This document shows positions 36,407 to 46,112 of a stretch of 64,000 nucleotides of DNA, piece after piece. The stretch lies in NCBI GenBank assembly GCA_030429565.1, contig JAUIFE010000021.1, forward strand, positions 1-64,000, in the 5' to 3' direction. A program made the translations under genes and the position numbers. This DNA is from Holophagae bacterium (GTDB lineage: Bacteria; Acidobacteriota; Holophagae; Acanthopleuribacterales; Acanthopleuribacteraceae). Each line of letters starts with the position of its first letter. The stretch's first letter is position 1. The notes under the pieces are model-generated. The model had not been told where the DNA came from, ran no database searches, and saw only the letters and a list, made by a program, of their open reading frames with translations.

Positions 36407-37210
36407 ATGTCGTTTTCACTCAAAGACCAATGGGCCGTCGTGACCGGTGCCTCCTCGGGGATCGGCTGCGAAATTGCCGCCGCCTTGGCCAAAGGGGGTT
36501 GTCACCTGGTGTTGGTGGCGCGCCGCCGTGAGCGGTTAGACGAGGTGGCTCGTGCATTAGAGAGCCGCCACGGTGTGCAAACCCGGGTGATCGCGCAGGA
36601 TTTAACCGAAAGCGGCGCGGCCGAAAAGGTGTGTGCCCAGGTGGCCGATTTGGCCGTCTCCGTGCTGGTCAACAACGCTGGTTTTGGTAAGACCGGCCCG
36701 CTCAACAGTGAACCCTTTGAGGTTTACCAGCGAATGGCCACGCTCAACATGTTGTTGCTTACTGAATTGACCTACCGCCTGTTGCCGCGTTTGCGCGAGG
36801 CGCCCGGCGGGGCCCGTATCCTCAATGTCGGCAGTATTGCCGGCTATCAGGGCGTGCCCAATATGGCGGTTTACAGCGCCACCAAAGCTTTCGTAAACCA
36901 TCTTTCGGAAGGGTTGCACTGGGAATTGTTGGACACCAAAGTGCGCGTCACCAATGTGGCGCCAGGCAAAACGGAAAGCGAGTTTTTTGACGTCTCCTCC
37001 ATGCGAGGCACCGATTTCGCCAAACGCGGCGTATTGTCCGCCGAGAAAGTGGCCGGGCAAGCTGTCAGTGCCATGGTCGCCGGCAAACGCAACATTATTA
37101 CCGGATGGGATAACCGCCTCAATGTCTTTGGGTTGCGACTCAGTCCACGTTGGTTGGTTGGTGCGGTGCTGCGTTACCTGTTTCGCGAGATGCGCGAATC
37201 GCGCGGCTAA
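36407..37210 (+). CDS. Short-chain dehydrogenase/reductase
   Basis: A 267-residue classical SDR using NAD(P)H. TGASSGIG (about 14-21) binds the cofactor, the basic cluster ARRRER after beta-2 suggests NADP preference, NNAG follows at about 90, and the catalytic Ser (NVGSIAG), Tyr and Lys (YSATK) are present. The C-terminal extension ends in a basic helix. It belongs to the DltE/YqjQ-like ketoacyl reductase subgroup by layout; the substrate is unknown. GAGGAG precedes ATG 36407; the frame is open further upstream without support. It is divergent from the subunit-3 gene and convergent with the kinase gene 6 bp downstream, with no terminator visible between them. Confidence 0.93.
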   Translation: MSFSLKDQWAVVTGASSGIGCEIAAALAKGGCHLVLVARRRERLDEVARALESRHGVQTRVIAQDLTESGAAEKVCAQVADLAVSVLVNNAGFGKTGPLNSEPFEVYQRMATLNMLLLTELTYRLLPRLREAPGGARILNVGSIAGYQGVPNMAVYSATKAFVNHLSEGLHWELLDTKVRVTNVAPGKTESEFFDVSSMRGTDFAKRGVLSAEKVAGQAVSAMVAGKRNIITGWDNRLNVFGLRLSPRWLVGAVLRYLFREMRESRG

Positions 37211-37216
37211 GCTCGC

Positions 37217-39991
37217 TTACGGATGAATGTTGGCACACTGTTTTAGGTGATTTTCCCAAAAAGTTTGGTGCTTGGCGCGGGCTTTGGCTAGGCCGGGATA
37301 GGCGGCGCTGCGTTGCAAGCCTTCGTGGGTTAAACGCGCGCCTTGATCACAGTGCGAAAGGCCCAAATGGGCGCGTCCCAACTCCAAATGCATGGCGGCG
37401 TAGGTTTCTTGAATGATCGGCAGGTCGCGCAATTTGTCGGGTAGGTCGCGGCCGCTTTCAATGGCCTCACGGTAGCGTTCTAGGCTGTTGAGACAGTGGA
37501 CACGCAAGTAGGCTGCTTGCAGGGTGCGCATGTGGTCGACGCCGTAATGGCCGGTCAGCACCGCCAGGTTTTCCGTCACCATCGCCAGCGCTTCTTCGCC
37601 GCGCCCGACCGCGTCGAGCACCTTGACCAACCTCAGGGCGAACCAGGCGTAGTCGGGATCGTCGCGTTCGTAGAAATGACTCAAGACGGCCATGCCTTGG
37701 CGACAGCGGTCCTCGGCCTGCTGGTGGCGACCGTCGTTTAGGTAGACCTGGCTCAAATAGATCAGGGTTTCGCCATAGAGGTGGGACTGCTCGGTGCGGT
37801 TGTTCTCCAAAACCTCGAGCAGGGCCGAAAAGGCTGCCGCCGAGGCTTTCAGATCGTTCATGTCGGAATAAAGCAACCCCAAACCGAGGCGACACTGCTG
37901 CGAGAGCGTGCCGTGAGCGGCGTGGTTTTTCTCGAGCATGGATTGTGCACTTTGCAGCATTTCGGCGGCCTCCTGAAGGCGACCGTCGTACTGGTTAATC
38001 ACACCGAGAGACATCAGCAATTCAATCGCGGCGGTCTCGCCTTGGGTGTCGGCGCGGTTGACTTGGGCCAAAGCGTCTTCCAGAAAACGGCGCGCGGCGG
38101 TGGTGTCACCGGTGACGATGGCGTAGTTGGCGCGGGTAATCGCGAAATCGGTGCGCACTTGGTTAACGGTTAGCAGTTGAGGAAACTGTTCAGCGAGCTG
38201 TTCCATTTCGGTGGTGTAGGGTGTGGCACGGTCGGCAAAACCTTGGTGCACGTAAAGATTGGCGACGTCGATGAGTACCGAGAAACGGGTTTCGCGCAGG
38301 TCGGGTCGGCTGGTGTCGAGCTGTGCCAATAAAGCGTCGTAATCGGCGCCGACTTCGTCGAGGTCGCGGCGTGTCTTTTGGAGGTGAAGAATTTGACCCC
38401 TGCTGCGCAACAGGGTGGCGCTGGGTTCGCTGAGAAAGGTTTGTTTGAGAGCGAGACCTTGCTCGTAAAGGCGCAGGCTACGTTCCTCGTCGCCGATTTG
38501 GCGGTAAATCAAGGCGATGGTTTCCAGGAGTTCTGCTTTAAGTGGTGCATCCAAATCGGCGTGATCGGCGAGCAGGCGGGTCTCGGCGCGTTCCAGAATG
38601 TGGTTGAGGTCAGGGGGGCCGGCAACACTGTATTGGGTTGGATCGACCGAGGTGAACATGTCGGTGACGAAAGCCAGCACTCGCTGCGCATTGTGGCGTT
38701 CGTGTTCGGCCCGTTCGGCCTGGCGTTTGGCGAGGCCGCGTTCGTGCAAGACCCAGGCTTGGAAGGTAAACAACGTGGTTAAGAACAGGGCGCTGACGGC
38801 CAACGCATGGGCATGGCGTTTGGCGAATTGACGCAGGCGCCGGAGTGGGTTGGGCGGCGCGGCCTCAACCGGTTCGCCGGCGAGAAAGCGGTCCAGTTCG
38901 CGGGCCAGGTCGTAGGCGGTTTGGTAGCGTTCTTCGGGTTTGGGCGCCATCGCTTTCTGGACGATCCAGGCCAGGTCCTCCCGCATTAGGCGGGTTAAAG
39001 CGCGCTGGGTGGTGCCGCGTTGACGCGCGGTGGCCAGGCGGGTCTCGGGATCCATGCGGCGCCAGCGCTCGGCCGGTGGGACCCAGGCGCCGGCGGCCAC
39101 CTGGCGACGCAGGTCGTCGGCCCCGGCACCGGTTATAAACGGCGATACCCCGAGCAGCAGCTCATAGAGCACCAGGCCGAGGCTGTAAACGTCGGTGCGG
39201 ACGTCGGGAATGATCAACTCACCGGCGTCATCGCGAACGCCGGCCTGTTCGGGGCTCATGTAGCGGGGCGTGCCCGGAAAACAACCGGTGAGCGTAATGT
39301 TGTCACGGGTGGCCATGGGTTTGGCGATGCCAAAGTCGATGACTTTGGGCAAGACCTGGTGCTCCTCTGTGTGAATTAAGATGTTGCCTGGCTTAATGTC
39401 GCGGTGGATGATGCCCTTTTGGTGCGCGCCCGCCACCGCCTTGGCCGATTTGGCAACCAGCGCCACGCGGTCGCGAATGCTGCAGCGCTGCTCTTCGCAA
39501 AAGCGCGTGATCGGTAGGCCGTCGACGTACTCCATGACCAAAAAGGGCGCGCCGCCAGGCGTCATTCCTGAATCGTAGAGACGGGCAATCCAAGGGTGCG
39601 TTAGTCGCGCTAGAATGTTGCGTTCCACTTCAAACCGCTGAAGTGCCTCCGGGCCGGCCACACCATGTGACAGAACTTTGACCGCCACCAAGCGCGCCAC
39701 CGGTTCCTTCTGTTCGGCCAGCAGCACCTCGCCCATGCCGCCGCTACCCAATTGGGACAGAATGCGGTAGGGGCCAAATTCGCTACCGACCGCCGGCGGT
39801 GCCGGGAACAGGGATGGACCCAGCAGATCGGCCTCATGGTCGGCGGCCGAAAGCAAACTTTCGACTTCGCGGCGCAACTCATCGTCGTCGTCGCAGGCTT
39901 GTGCCAGCCATAGGTCGCGCTGTCGGCGATCGCTGATGTCACAGGCTTCACGCCATAGGTGTTCAATGCGTTGGCGGCGATCACGGGTCAT
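37217..39991 (-). CDS. Membrane Ser/Thr protein kinase with C-terminal TPR region
   Basis: A 924-residue protein. A short N-terminal helical segment (1-65) typical of these ECF-linked kinases precedes a Hanks-type kinase domain (about 73-370) with LGSGGMGEV, Lys105, Glu123, HRDIKPGN (196-203) and DFG (219-221), so it should be active. One transmembrane helix lies at about 394-413. About 500 residues of TPR-like helical repeats follow and would lie outside the cytoplasm. The architecture is frequent in Acidobacteriota and Planctomycetota. It is encoded 12 bp after an ECF sigma factor and should be co-transcribed; the kinase probably modulates that sigma factor or its regulon. Confidence 0.94.
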   Translation of the reverse strand: MTRDRRQRIEHLWREACDISDRRQRDLWLAQACDDDDELRREVESLLSAADHEADLLGPSLFPAPPAVGSEFGPYRILSQLGSGGMGEVLLAEQKEPVARLVAVKVLSHGVAGPEALQRFEVERNILARLTHPWIARLYDSGMTPGGAPFLVMEYVDGLPITRFCEEQRCSIRDRVALVAKSAKAVAGAHQKGIIHRDIKPGNILIHTEEHQVLPKVIDFGIAKPMATRDNITLTGCFPGTPRYMSPEQAGVRDDAGELIIPDVRTDVYSLGLVLYELLLGVSPFITGAGADDLRRQVAAGAWVPPAERWRRMDPETRLATARQRGTTQRALTRLMREDLAWIVQKAMAPKPEERYQTAYDLARELDRFLAGEPVEAAPPNPLRRLRQFAKRHAHALAVSALFLTTLFTFQAWVLHERGLAKRQAERAEHERHNAQRVLAFVTDMFTSVDPTQYSVAGPPDLNHILERAETRLLADHADLDAPLKAELLETIALIYRQIGDEERSLRLYEQGLALKQTFLSEPSATLLRSRGQILHLQKTRRDLDEVGADYDALLAQLDTSRPDLRETRFSVLIDVANLYVHQGFADRATPYTTEMEQLAEQFPQLLTVNQVRTDFAITRANYAIVTGDTTAARRFLEDALAQVNRADTQGETAAIELLMSLGVINQYDGRLQEAAEMLQSAQSMLEKNHAAHGTLSQQCRLGLGLLYSDMNDLKASAAAFSALLEVLENNRTEQSHLYGETLIYLSQVYLNDGRHQQAEDRCRQGMAVLSHFYERDDPDYAWFALRLVKVLDAVGRGEEALAMVTENLAVLTGHYGVDHMRTLQAAYLRVHCLNSLERYREAIESGRDLPDKLRDLPIIQETYAAMHLELGRAHLGLSHCDQGARLTHEGLQRSAAYPGLAKARAKHQTFWENHLKQCANIHP

Positions 39992-40003
39992 GGTGTTCCT
40001 CGT

Positions 40004-40630
40004 TTAGGGCGAAGCGGATGGGGTTGTGACGCCACGGCGCAAGGCGCGCGCCAGCCAACACCGGGCAAATTGGTAGTCACGCTGGACTGCTCGTTCCGAA
40101 ATGCCGAGCATGCCGGCTATTTCCGCCGAACTCAAACCCAAAAAGAACTGCCATTCCAGAATTCGCAACTTGCGTTCATCTTCCTCACCCAGTGCACGCA
40201 ACATGTCGTCGAGGACCAGCAGTTGGTCTAGATCTAAGCCGGGGAAAGCGACGCGCAACTGATCGTCAAAGGGGACTTTCACCGCGTCGCCGCCGCGTTT
40301 CAGTGCGTTGCGCAAACGCGCATAGCGCATCAGTATTTGGCGCATCAACATGCCGACACAGTTAAAGAAATGGCGGCGATTTTCGAAGATCGGCGGTGAA
40401 CTTTGCTGTAGCTGAATGAAAACTTCGTGGACCAATTCGGTGGCTTGCAAGCTGCGATCCGCGTTTCCCTGCTGGAAGTAAAAGCGAGCCATGCGGCGTA
40501 AGTCATTGTAAATATGCGGTATGAGTTGTTCGAGTGCTTGCGAGTTACTGTGGTGCCAAAGTTGAAGCATCGCCGTGATTTCAGGTTTGGAAAGGCTTTC
40601 GCCGCTAAGCACTGCCGGTGCTTGGTTCAT
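40004..40630 (-). CDS. ECF-type RNA polymerase sigma factor (kinase-linked subgroup)
   Basis: A 208-residue sigma-70 family protein. Region 2 (about 25-105: ALEQLIPHIYNDLRRMARFYFQ, then TELVHEVFIQLQ) and region 4 with a helix-turn-helix (LSSAEIAGMLGISERAVQRDYQFARCWL) are intact. The sequence matches the subgroup of ECF factors that lack an anti-sigma and are linked to Ser/Thr kinases. Such factors recruit core polymerase to a dedicated regulon. It sits immediately upstream of the TPR-kinase gene (12 bp), with the kinase the likely control element. Its target promoters could not be identified. Confidence 0.93.
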   Translation of the reverse strand: MNQAPAVLSGESLSKPEITAMLQLWHHSNSQALEQLIPHIYNDLRRMARFYFQQGNADRSLQATELVHEVFIQLQQSSPPIFENRRHFFNCVGMLMRQILMRYARLRNALKRGGDAVKVPFDDQLRVAFPGLDLDQLLVLDDMLRALGEEDERKLRILEWQFFLGLSSAEIAGMLGISERAVQRDYQFARCWLARALRRGVTTPSASP

Positions 40631-40853
40631 GGGTTTTCTCCAATCGTCGCTGGGTGGCTGAGGGGCTGCACCACGTTTGTCACCATAACCAATACGGGTC
40701 GTTCTTTCGTTGGATCAAGCTCACGTTGTTGGAAAAAAGCGTGCTGCAGCCGCGCACGGAAACGACGTCACCGCGCCGACACGATTACCTGACAGGGAGA
40801 AATGCCGGCAAAGGTGACGACGCGGTGGCGCCCAAATTTCGCGGTTTTTGGGG
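40631..40853. other. Intergenic region upstream of the ECF sigma gene
   Basis: A 223-bp spacer between two minus-strand genes. It should contain the sigma factor promoter and the 3' end of the hydrolase transcript. No hairpin with T-run or small gene was recognised. Confidence 0.35.
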
Positions 40854-42884
40854 TTAAGGCATCGCGACGGCTGTCAGCGAGAGCGCACCCAAGTAGCAGT
40901 AACGCCCTGTGCCGGCCGGGCTGACGCCGACCTCGATTGTCAGGGTGCCGGCTGCGTCGGCCGTTACGTTGTTGAAGTCGACCGTGGTGTCGGTGTTGTC
41001 GGTGACATCGAAATCGATTACTTGGTTGTCGACCTGGTAGCGTGTTAGGCGATCTAAGTCGCCGTCGGCGCCTTTGCGCGAGGAAAACAGGGCGAGGTCG
41101 TAAGTGGCTCCGGGGGTGAGTCCGCTTAGGACAACGCGCGCGCCTCTGTTCAGGCCGGTGGCGTGACCGCTATGGCTGCCCGCCCACAAGGTGTCCCGCT
41201 GGGCTTCTACCGGGAACAGTGTTGCTGCGGACACCCCAGACGTGTTGCGTCCCTCAAAGCCATCGGGAATATGAACTTGGATGCCGGTTTCGTTACCAAG
41301 CGTATCGACGGCGTCGGTGAGTGACGGTCGCGTGGCGTTGCTTACCGTATCTGTCACATTGTTCCAAAAGCGGTTTTGGGCATCTTGCGAGGGGCAGGCG
41401 ACCGTGGGAGAGCCAAAGTCGATCAACAATTCGTGGCCTTCCTCGAGGCGTGGTTCGTCGGGTGTTTCGTCGCCGAGCGCGGTCAGCGTCAGGGTGTTGA
41501 GTTGGGCGTAACGGGTGCCCCCGTCGGGCGCGACGCCAATTTGGATGTGAAGCTTGCCGGCGGCATCGGCGTTTACTGATTCGAAGACGGCTTGTTGGTC
41601 GAGGTTGTCACCGGTTTCCAAATCGCGGATGTCGGTACCGATGCGGTAGCGTGTCGTGCGGCCGCGACCGTAATCGTCACCTTCCGCGCTACCAAACAAT
41701 GCCACGCGGTATGCCGCGTTGGGTTGCAGCCCGGACAACGTCAGCGTGGCGGTTTTGTTTAACGCCGCCGTATTGCCTGAATTGTCGCCGGCGAACATTC
41801 CGTCGAATGCGGCTGATTGGGGCTGGTCGCCGTTGAAGCTCGTCGTGGTGCTGAAGTATCCGGTAAAGGCGCCTTCGAGGAACGCGGAAACGCGGGTGGT
41901 GCGACCTTGCTGGTCGACCAAGCGGCCGGCAAAGGCGTGATGTTGGAATTTGACGAAGTTGTTCCAGATCCGGCCCGTGCCGTCGGCCTCGGTGGTTTCG
42001 TTGTTGGGTTGGTTGTTGTTGTTAAAACGACCAAAATCGACCAGCAGGCTTTGCTCGCTTGCCAATTCGATGGGACGTTCACTTGCCGCTAAGTTTTGGC
42101 GAAACAACCAGTCGTACAGGCCGATCGTATCGTCGTCGGCTGGATCGCCGCCTTCCCAAAAGCCGACATAATCGGGGTTTTCATCGTAGACCCGCGCCCA
42201 CGCACTGTGGCCCCAGCCTGGCACGATGGTGAAACGCGGGGTACCGCCTTCGGCGACCATCAGTCGCCGCATAGTGTAGCTATGGCCGGCGCCGACGACG
42301 CTGTCGTTGTCGCCGTGAATCAGCCACAGTGGCCGTTCCGCACAGGCGGCCGCGTCGTTGGTCCGTTGGACCGCTGAAAGCGGGATGGCGGCGGCAAAGG
42401 TGTCGAGACCCAGCGCCACACTGGAATAGGTACCGGCACCGCCTGCCGACAGACCGGTTACATACACCTGGGCCGGGTCAATGAACAAGTTGGGGTCCTG
42501 CATGAGGTGCTGGGCCAGATCGGCGACAGCGTCACCTTTCCACCAACCGTTTTGGCTTTGCGGGACGACCAAGTAACCGTGGAATTCGGGATCGTTCATC
42601 AGTGTGTCGATCAAGGGCGCGATGTGAGCTTTGACTTGTTTTTGGTTGTCGGTACCGCGTTCACCGAGGCCGTGTAGGAACACGACCAGCGGGCGCGGTG
42701 TGGCGGCCGTCGCGGCCGGGTCGGCAAACAGCCGATAAACCAAACTTTGACTGCGATGGATAAAGCTGCCAGGAACCGAATCGTTAATAGGGTCGACCTG
42801 GGCGACCAGAGATAAACTCACGGCAAAAAGAAACGGCACCAACAGTGCGCGTGAAAAACGCCGCGAGGGGAGACATGCGTTCAT
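40854..42884 (-). CDS. Secreted alpha/beta hydrolase with two C-terminal beta-domains
   Basis: A 676-residue exported protein. A Sec signal peptide (about 1-29, ending in VAQ) precedes an alpha/beta hydrolase domain (about 45-285) with nucleophile Ser146 in GLSAGG, oxyanion motif FLHGLGERG, an acid at Asp192/194 (HGDNDSVV) and His226 (GWGHSAW). This resembles PHB-depolymerase or feruloyl-esterase-like secreted esterases. Two homologous domains follow (about 290-485 and 490-676), each opening with LLVDFG/LLIDFG then WNN and ending VTADAAG-like, GV-P and LTAL: a tandem duplication of a galactose-binding-like or carbohydrate-binding module. GGAG lies upstream of ATG 42884. An extracellular esterase that binds a polymer is inferred. 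Confidence 0.9.
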   Translation of the reverse strand: MNACLPSRRFSRALLVPFLFAVSLSLVAQVDPINDSVPGSFIHRSQSLVYRLFADPAATAATPRPLVVFLHGLGERGTDNQKQVKAHIAPLIDTLMNDPEFHGYLVVPQSQNGWWKGDAVADLAQHLMQDPNLFIDPAQVYVTGLSAGGAGTYSSVALGLDTFAAAIPLSAVQRTNDAAACAERPLWLIHGDNDSVVGAGHSYTMRRLMVAEGGTPRFTIVPGWGHSAWARVYDENPDYVGFWEGGDPADDDTIGLYDWLFRQNLAASERPIELASEQSLLVDFGRFNNNNQPNNETTEADGTGRIWNNFVKFQHHAFAGRLVDQQGRTTRVSAFLEGAFTGYFSTTTSFNGDQPQSAAFDGMFAGDNSGNTAALNKTATLTLSGLQPNAAYRVALFGSAEGDDYGRGRTTRYRIGTDIRDLETGDNLDQQAVFESVNADAAGKLHIQIGVAPDGGTRYAQLNTLTLTALGDETPDEPRLEEGHELLIDFGSPTVACPSQDAQNRFWNNVTDTVSNATRPSLTDAVDTLGNETGIQVHIPDGFEGRNTSGVSAATLFPVEAQRDTLWAGSHSGHATGLNRGARVVLSGLTPGATYDLALFSSRKGADGDLDRLTRYQVDNQVIDFDVTDNTDTTVDFNNVTADAAGTLTIEVGVSPAGTGRYCYLGALSLTAVAMP

Positions 42885-43192
42885 GAGTGTTCGCTCCGAG
42901 TATGATATTTGCGAGCCGGGCGCGCACTCGGGTCGGCCGAGTCGTCGCAACCAAGGCGCTACAGTTGGTTAAACCAACGGCAAAGCAAACCGCCAAAGTC
43001 GGCGTGGTCGGATGGAACCTTGTGATGTGGGTCACGCCACGGCGTTCGCCATGGGTCGTTCGGGCACAGCAAAACCGTTAATTGGTGAGCGTGCCTGCCG
43101 GCGCGGCAGGTATCCGGCGTTTTTGTGGGTATGCTGTCGCGCAAACCGTCGGTGGGTGCCACATCGAGAAGCTTGTGGTTCAGGCGAGAGCG
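42885..43192. other. Intergenic region with a GC-rich hairpin
   Basis: This 308-bp region between two minus-strand genes should hold the hydrolase promoter. It contains a 6-7 bp hairpin (43094-43099 / 43105-43110) about 80 bp past the stop of the upstream gene, without a T-run on either strand. Nothing else is seen. Confidence 0.4.
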
Positions 43193-43840
43193 CTAATTAA
43201 AGTTGACTGCTTCCACCAGCCCGATTTGATTGGCGGGGATGCCGTCGGGGAACTGGAACTGATAGCTGCGCGTGCCTTTTTTGCGTTCCCTACGGGTTTG
43301 GCTGATGTCGTCCATGGCGACCTTGTGGACAAACAAACGGCGGCCTTTGATGTCGTAAAAACGCAACTCGAGTTCGGTGCCGTTGGTGGACTCGGACAGG
43401 GATAGCTGCATCGGCCGATAACCTTGGTCGCTCGGCCCGGCAAAACCCAATTCCTCAACGCGGTTGGGGACGGCCATTCCGGCGGCGCTGCGGCCGTTGC
43501 TGCGCACGTGGACGATGCGAAACTTCTCGCTGCCGGGCTTGCCGTAGGCAATACTGCCGCCGGTCAATCGGCGTTTAACGGAGTCGGGAACCTGAACCTC
43601 GGGGCGTTTGCGGTTGGGTACGAAGTAGCTGAAATAGTCGACGTCTTTAACTTTGACCTTATCAATGGCAATGTACTGGCCTTCTTCGTACCAGGTGAAA
43701 TAGTAAGCGTCCTCTTTGACCAGCATGGTTGTTTGGATCACCGTTCCGTTTTTAAGGGTTAGGATCGTGCCGTCGACAAAGTAACCCTCGCCGTCTTGGA
43801 CCAAAAAAGCGGCGGAAAGCATGAAAAGTAAAACGGTCAT
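43193..43840 (-). CDS. Small secreted protein of unknown function
   Basis: A 215-residue protein. A short Sec signal (MTVLLFMLSAAFLVQDG) is followed by a small beta domain (ILTLKNGTVIQTTMLVKEDAYYFTWYE split over about 22-48) that looks like the 'LKDGxxIxG' strand pairs of bacterial periplasmic proteins that read a keyword such as 'key protein' repeats; the family is not recognised. The C-terminal half is rich in beta strands and ends VEAVNFN. A basic loop RRERKKGTR is at about 185. GGAGG lies 5 nt before ATG 43840. It is divergent from the suf operon. No function is assigned. Confidence 0.83.
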   Translation of the reverse strand: MTVLLFMLSAAFLVQDGEGYFVDGTILTLKNGTVIQTTMLVKEDAYYFTWYEEGQYIAIDKVKVKDVDYFSYFVPNRKRPEVQVPDSVKRRLTGGSIAYGKPGSEKFRIVHVRSNGRSAAGMAVPNRVEELGFAGPSDQGYRPMQLSLSESTNGTELELRFYDIKGRRLFVHKVAMDDISQTRRERKKGTRSYQFQFPDGIPANQIGLVEAVNFN

Positions 43841-44104
43841 GAATGCCTCCGATACGGTGGAATGGGGGGCCGTCACTGCGCGTGAGGTGTGCAAATGGGC
43901 CGGCACAGTCGGCGACCCAGTGTAACACGGGCGGGCGCGGCAAGGCGTTTGGTGGGAATCTCAGTAGCAAAAAAGACAGGCGTTTACGGCTAGAGGTTGA
44001 ATTCGGACCAATCTTGTACTATTTTGGTTGAGGTAATTAGGATCAAAATGGTCCTGATTGAGATCCAGTCTCACTTTCCCCCCACACTCCGGCAGGATTT
44101 CACC
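43841..44104. promoter_or_regulatory. Divergent promoter region of the suf operon
   Basis: The region separates the small secreted protein gene from the SUF regulator. An imperfect inverted repeat, AGGATC (44039-44044) and GGTCCT (44050-44055) with a 5-base A/T spacer CAAAAT-like core, lies 50 bp before the regulator start and could be the Rrf2 binding site overlapping a -10 element. The -35 element is not clear. Confidence 0.4.
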
Positions 44105-44581
44105 ATGAGTATGAGTTTTACCCGCAAAACCGACTACGCCCTGGTCGCCCTTTCCGAATTGGCCCGTGTCCATCATCAAGCGCAGCCGCCCCTCAGTGCG
44201 CGCCGTCTTGCCGATGAGTTCCAACTGCCTTTACCGCTGTTGATGAATGCGCTCAAAGAGTTGCACCGCGCCGGTTTTCTTAGTTCGCGCCGTGGCGCCG
44301 GCGGTGGTTATAGTTTGGCGAAACCGCCCGAAGAACTCAGTCTGCTGGCCATTATCGAGTGCCTGGAAGGAACCATCAACATTTCGCTCTGCAGCGACGG
44401 CGGTGCCTCCGCCGAAGATGAGGAATGCGGTGGCTGTTCGATTGTGCATACCTGCCCAATCAGCACGCCGATTCAACGCTTGAACACCTTGTTGCAGAAT
44501 TTTTTGGCGGGCATTAGCCTCGCCGATTTGACCACCGACACATCAATTATTCCCTTATCGGGATTAGGGGTTCGCGTATGA
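44105..44581 (+). CDS. sufR: Rrf2-family regulator of the suf operon
   Basis: A 158-residue winged-helix regulator of the Rrf2/IscR type. The N-terminal [16 protein letters not shown], the recognition region ([20 protein letters not shown]) and the wing ([16 protein letters not shown]) are intact. Cysteines 96, 108, 111 and 117 lie where IscR-like proteins bind an Fe-S cluster, although the spacing (x11, x2, x5) differs from Escherichia coli IscR. It should sense Fe-S status and control its own operon. ATG 44105 has AGGA 7 nt upstream. Its TGA overlaps the sufB ATG (ATGA), so regulator and sufB are translationally coupled. The gene symbol is by context. Confidence 0.9.
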   Translation: MSMSFTRKTDYALVALSELARVHHQAQPPLSARRLADEFQLPLPLLMNALKELHRAGFLSSRRGAGGGYSLAKPPEELSLLAIIECLEGTINISLCSDGGASAEDEECGGCSIVHTCPISTPIQRLNTLLQNFLAGISLADLTTDTSIIPLSGLGVRV

Positions 44582-46020
44582 CCACAAGTGAAATCGAACA
44601 ACTCGCAAAAAAAGAATACAAATACGGCTTTGTGACTGAGATCGAGTCCGAGACCTTTCCCCCCGGTCTCAACGAGGACGTCATTCGTGCCATCTCCGCC
44701 AAAAAGGACGAGCCCCAGTGGTTGTTGGACTGGCGCTTAAAAGCCTTTGCGGTCTGGCAAAAAATGGACGAGCCGCACCACTGGCCCCAGCTTAAATACA
44801 AGCCAACCGGCTATCAGGACATTTCCTACTACTCGTCACCCAAGAAAAAAGACGGTCCGAAAAGCTTGGAAGAAGTCGATCCCAAGTTGCTGGAAACTTA
44901 CGAAAAATTGGGGATTCCGCTTGGTGAACGGGCGCGTTTGGCCGGTGTCGCCGTCGATGCCGTGTTCGACAGTGTTTCGGTCGTCACCACTTTCAAAGAA
45001 ACCCTCAAAAAAGCGGGTGTCATCTTTTGCCCCATTTCCGAGGCGGTGCGCGACTATCCCGAACTGGTGCAGAAGTACCTCGGCAGCGTGGTGCCCCACT
45101 CCGATAACTTCTTTGCCGCGCTGAACTCGGCCGTTTTTACCGATGGTAGTTTTGTTTACATTCCCAAGGGTGTGCGTTGCCCCATGGAGCTGAGCACCTA
45201 TTTCCGGATTAATGAAGCTTCGACCGGCCAGTTTGAGCGCACCCTCATCGTGGCTGAAGAAAGCAGCTACGTGAGCTACTTGGAAGGTTGCACTGCGCCC
45301 ATGCGCGACGAGAACCAATTGCACGCCGCCGTGGTTGAGCTGGTGGCTTTGGACGACGCCAAGATCAAGTACTCAACCGTGCAGAACTGGTACCCCGGCG
45401 ACGAAGAGGGCAAAGGCGGGATCTATAACTTTGTCACCAAACGCGGCAAATGTGCCGGTCGCAACAGCCACATTTCCTGGACCCAGGTTGAGACGGGCTC
45501 GGCCGTGACCTGGAAATACCCGTCCTGCATTTTGCAAGGCGACGGCTCGGTCGGTGAGTTCTATTCGGTTGCGCTGACCAACAATTACCAACAAGCCGAT
45601 ACCGGTACCAAAATGGTGCACATCGGCAAAAACACCAAAAGCACGATTATCTCGAAAGGCATTTCGGCCGGCAAAGGTCAAAATACCTATCGCGGCTTGG
45701 TGAAAGTGATGAAAGGCGCCGAGAACAGCCGCAATTACACTCAGTGTGATTCGTTGCTGATCGGTGATCGCTGCGGCGCCCACACCTTCCCGTACATCGA
45801 CGTGCGCAACACCAGTTCCACCGTGGAACACGAAGCGTCGACATCGAAGATCGCCGAAGACCAAATGTTTTATGTGCAACAACGCGGGCTGGATATGGAA
45901 AACGCCGTGTCCCTGATTGTGAACGGTTTCTGTAAAGACGTGTTCCGCGAATTGCCGATGGAGTTCGCCGTCGAAGCCACCAAGTTGTTGGCCGTCAGTC
46001 TCGAAGGCAGCGTCGGCTAA
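44578..46020 (+). CDS. sufB: Fe-S cluster assembly scaffold subunit SufB
   Basis: A 480-residue soluble protein. It is the core subunit of the SufBCD scaffold on which Fe-S clusters are built. Family hallmarks are the N-terminal [12 protein letters not shown], the long right-handed beta-helix ([20 protein letters not shown], split over about 226-245), and the C-terminal [20 protein letters not shown] segment. The length is normal. It overlaps sufR by 4 nt, and sufC starts 92 bp after it. The cysteine in the LEGCTAP loop and the conserved C-terminal Glu/His residues used for cluster binding are present. Confidence 0.98.
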   Translation: MTTSEIEQLAKKEYKYGFVTEIESETFPPGLNEDVIRAISAKKDEPQWLLDWRLKAFAVWQKMDEPHHWPQLKYKPTGYQDISYYSSPKKKDGPKSLEEVDPKLLETYEKLGIPLGERARLAGVAVDAVFDSVSVVTTFKETLKKAGVIFCPISEAVRDYPELVQKYLGSVVPHSDNFFAALNSAVFTDGSFVYIPKGVRCPMELSTYFRINEASTGQFERTLIVAEESSYVSYLEGCTAPMRDENQLHAAVVELVALDDAKIKYSTVQNWYPGDEEGKGGIYNFVTKRGKCAGRNSHISWTQVETGSAVTWKYPSCILQGDGSVGEFYSVALTNNYQQADTGTKMVHIGKNTKSTIISKGISAGKGQNTYRGLVKVMKGAENSRNYTQCDSLLIGDRCGAHTFPYIDVRNTSSTVEHEASTSKIAEDQMFYVQQRGLDMENAVSLIVNGFCKDVFRELPMEFAVEATKLLAVSLEGSVG

Positions 46021-46112
46021 TCGCCGCGCCGTGACCCTTGCGGTCGCCCCCCACCGCGCGTCCACCCCACGGACCCACGACCCACCCAATTAGCTGGAAA
46101 TGAGGATATACA

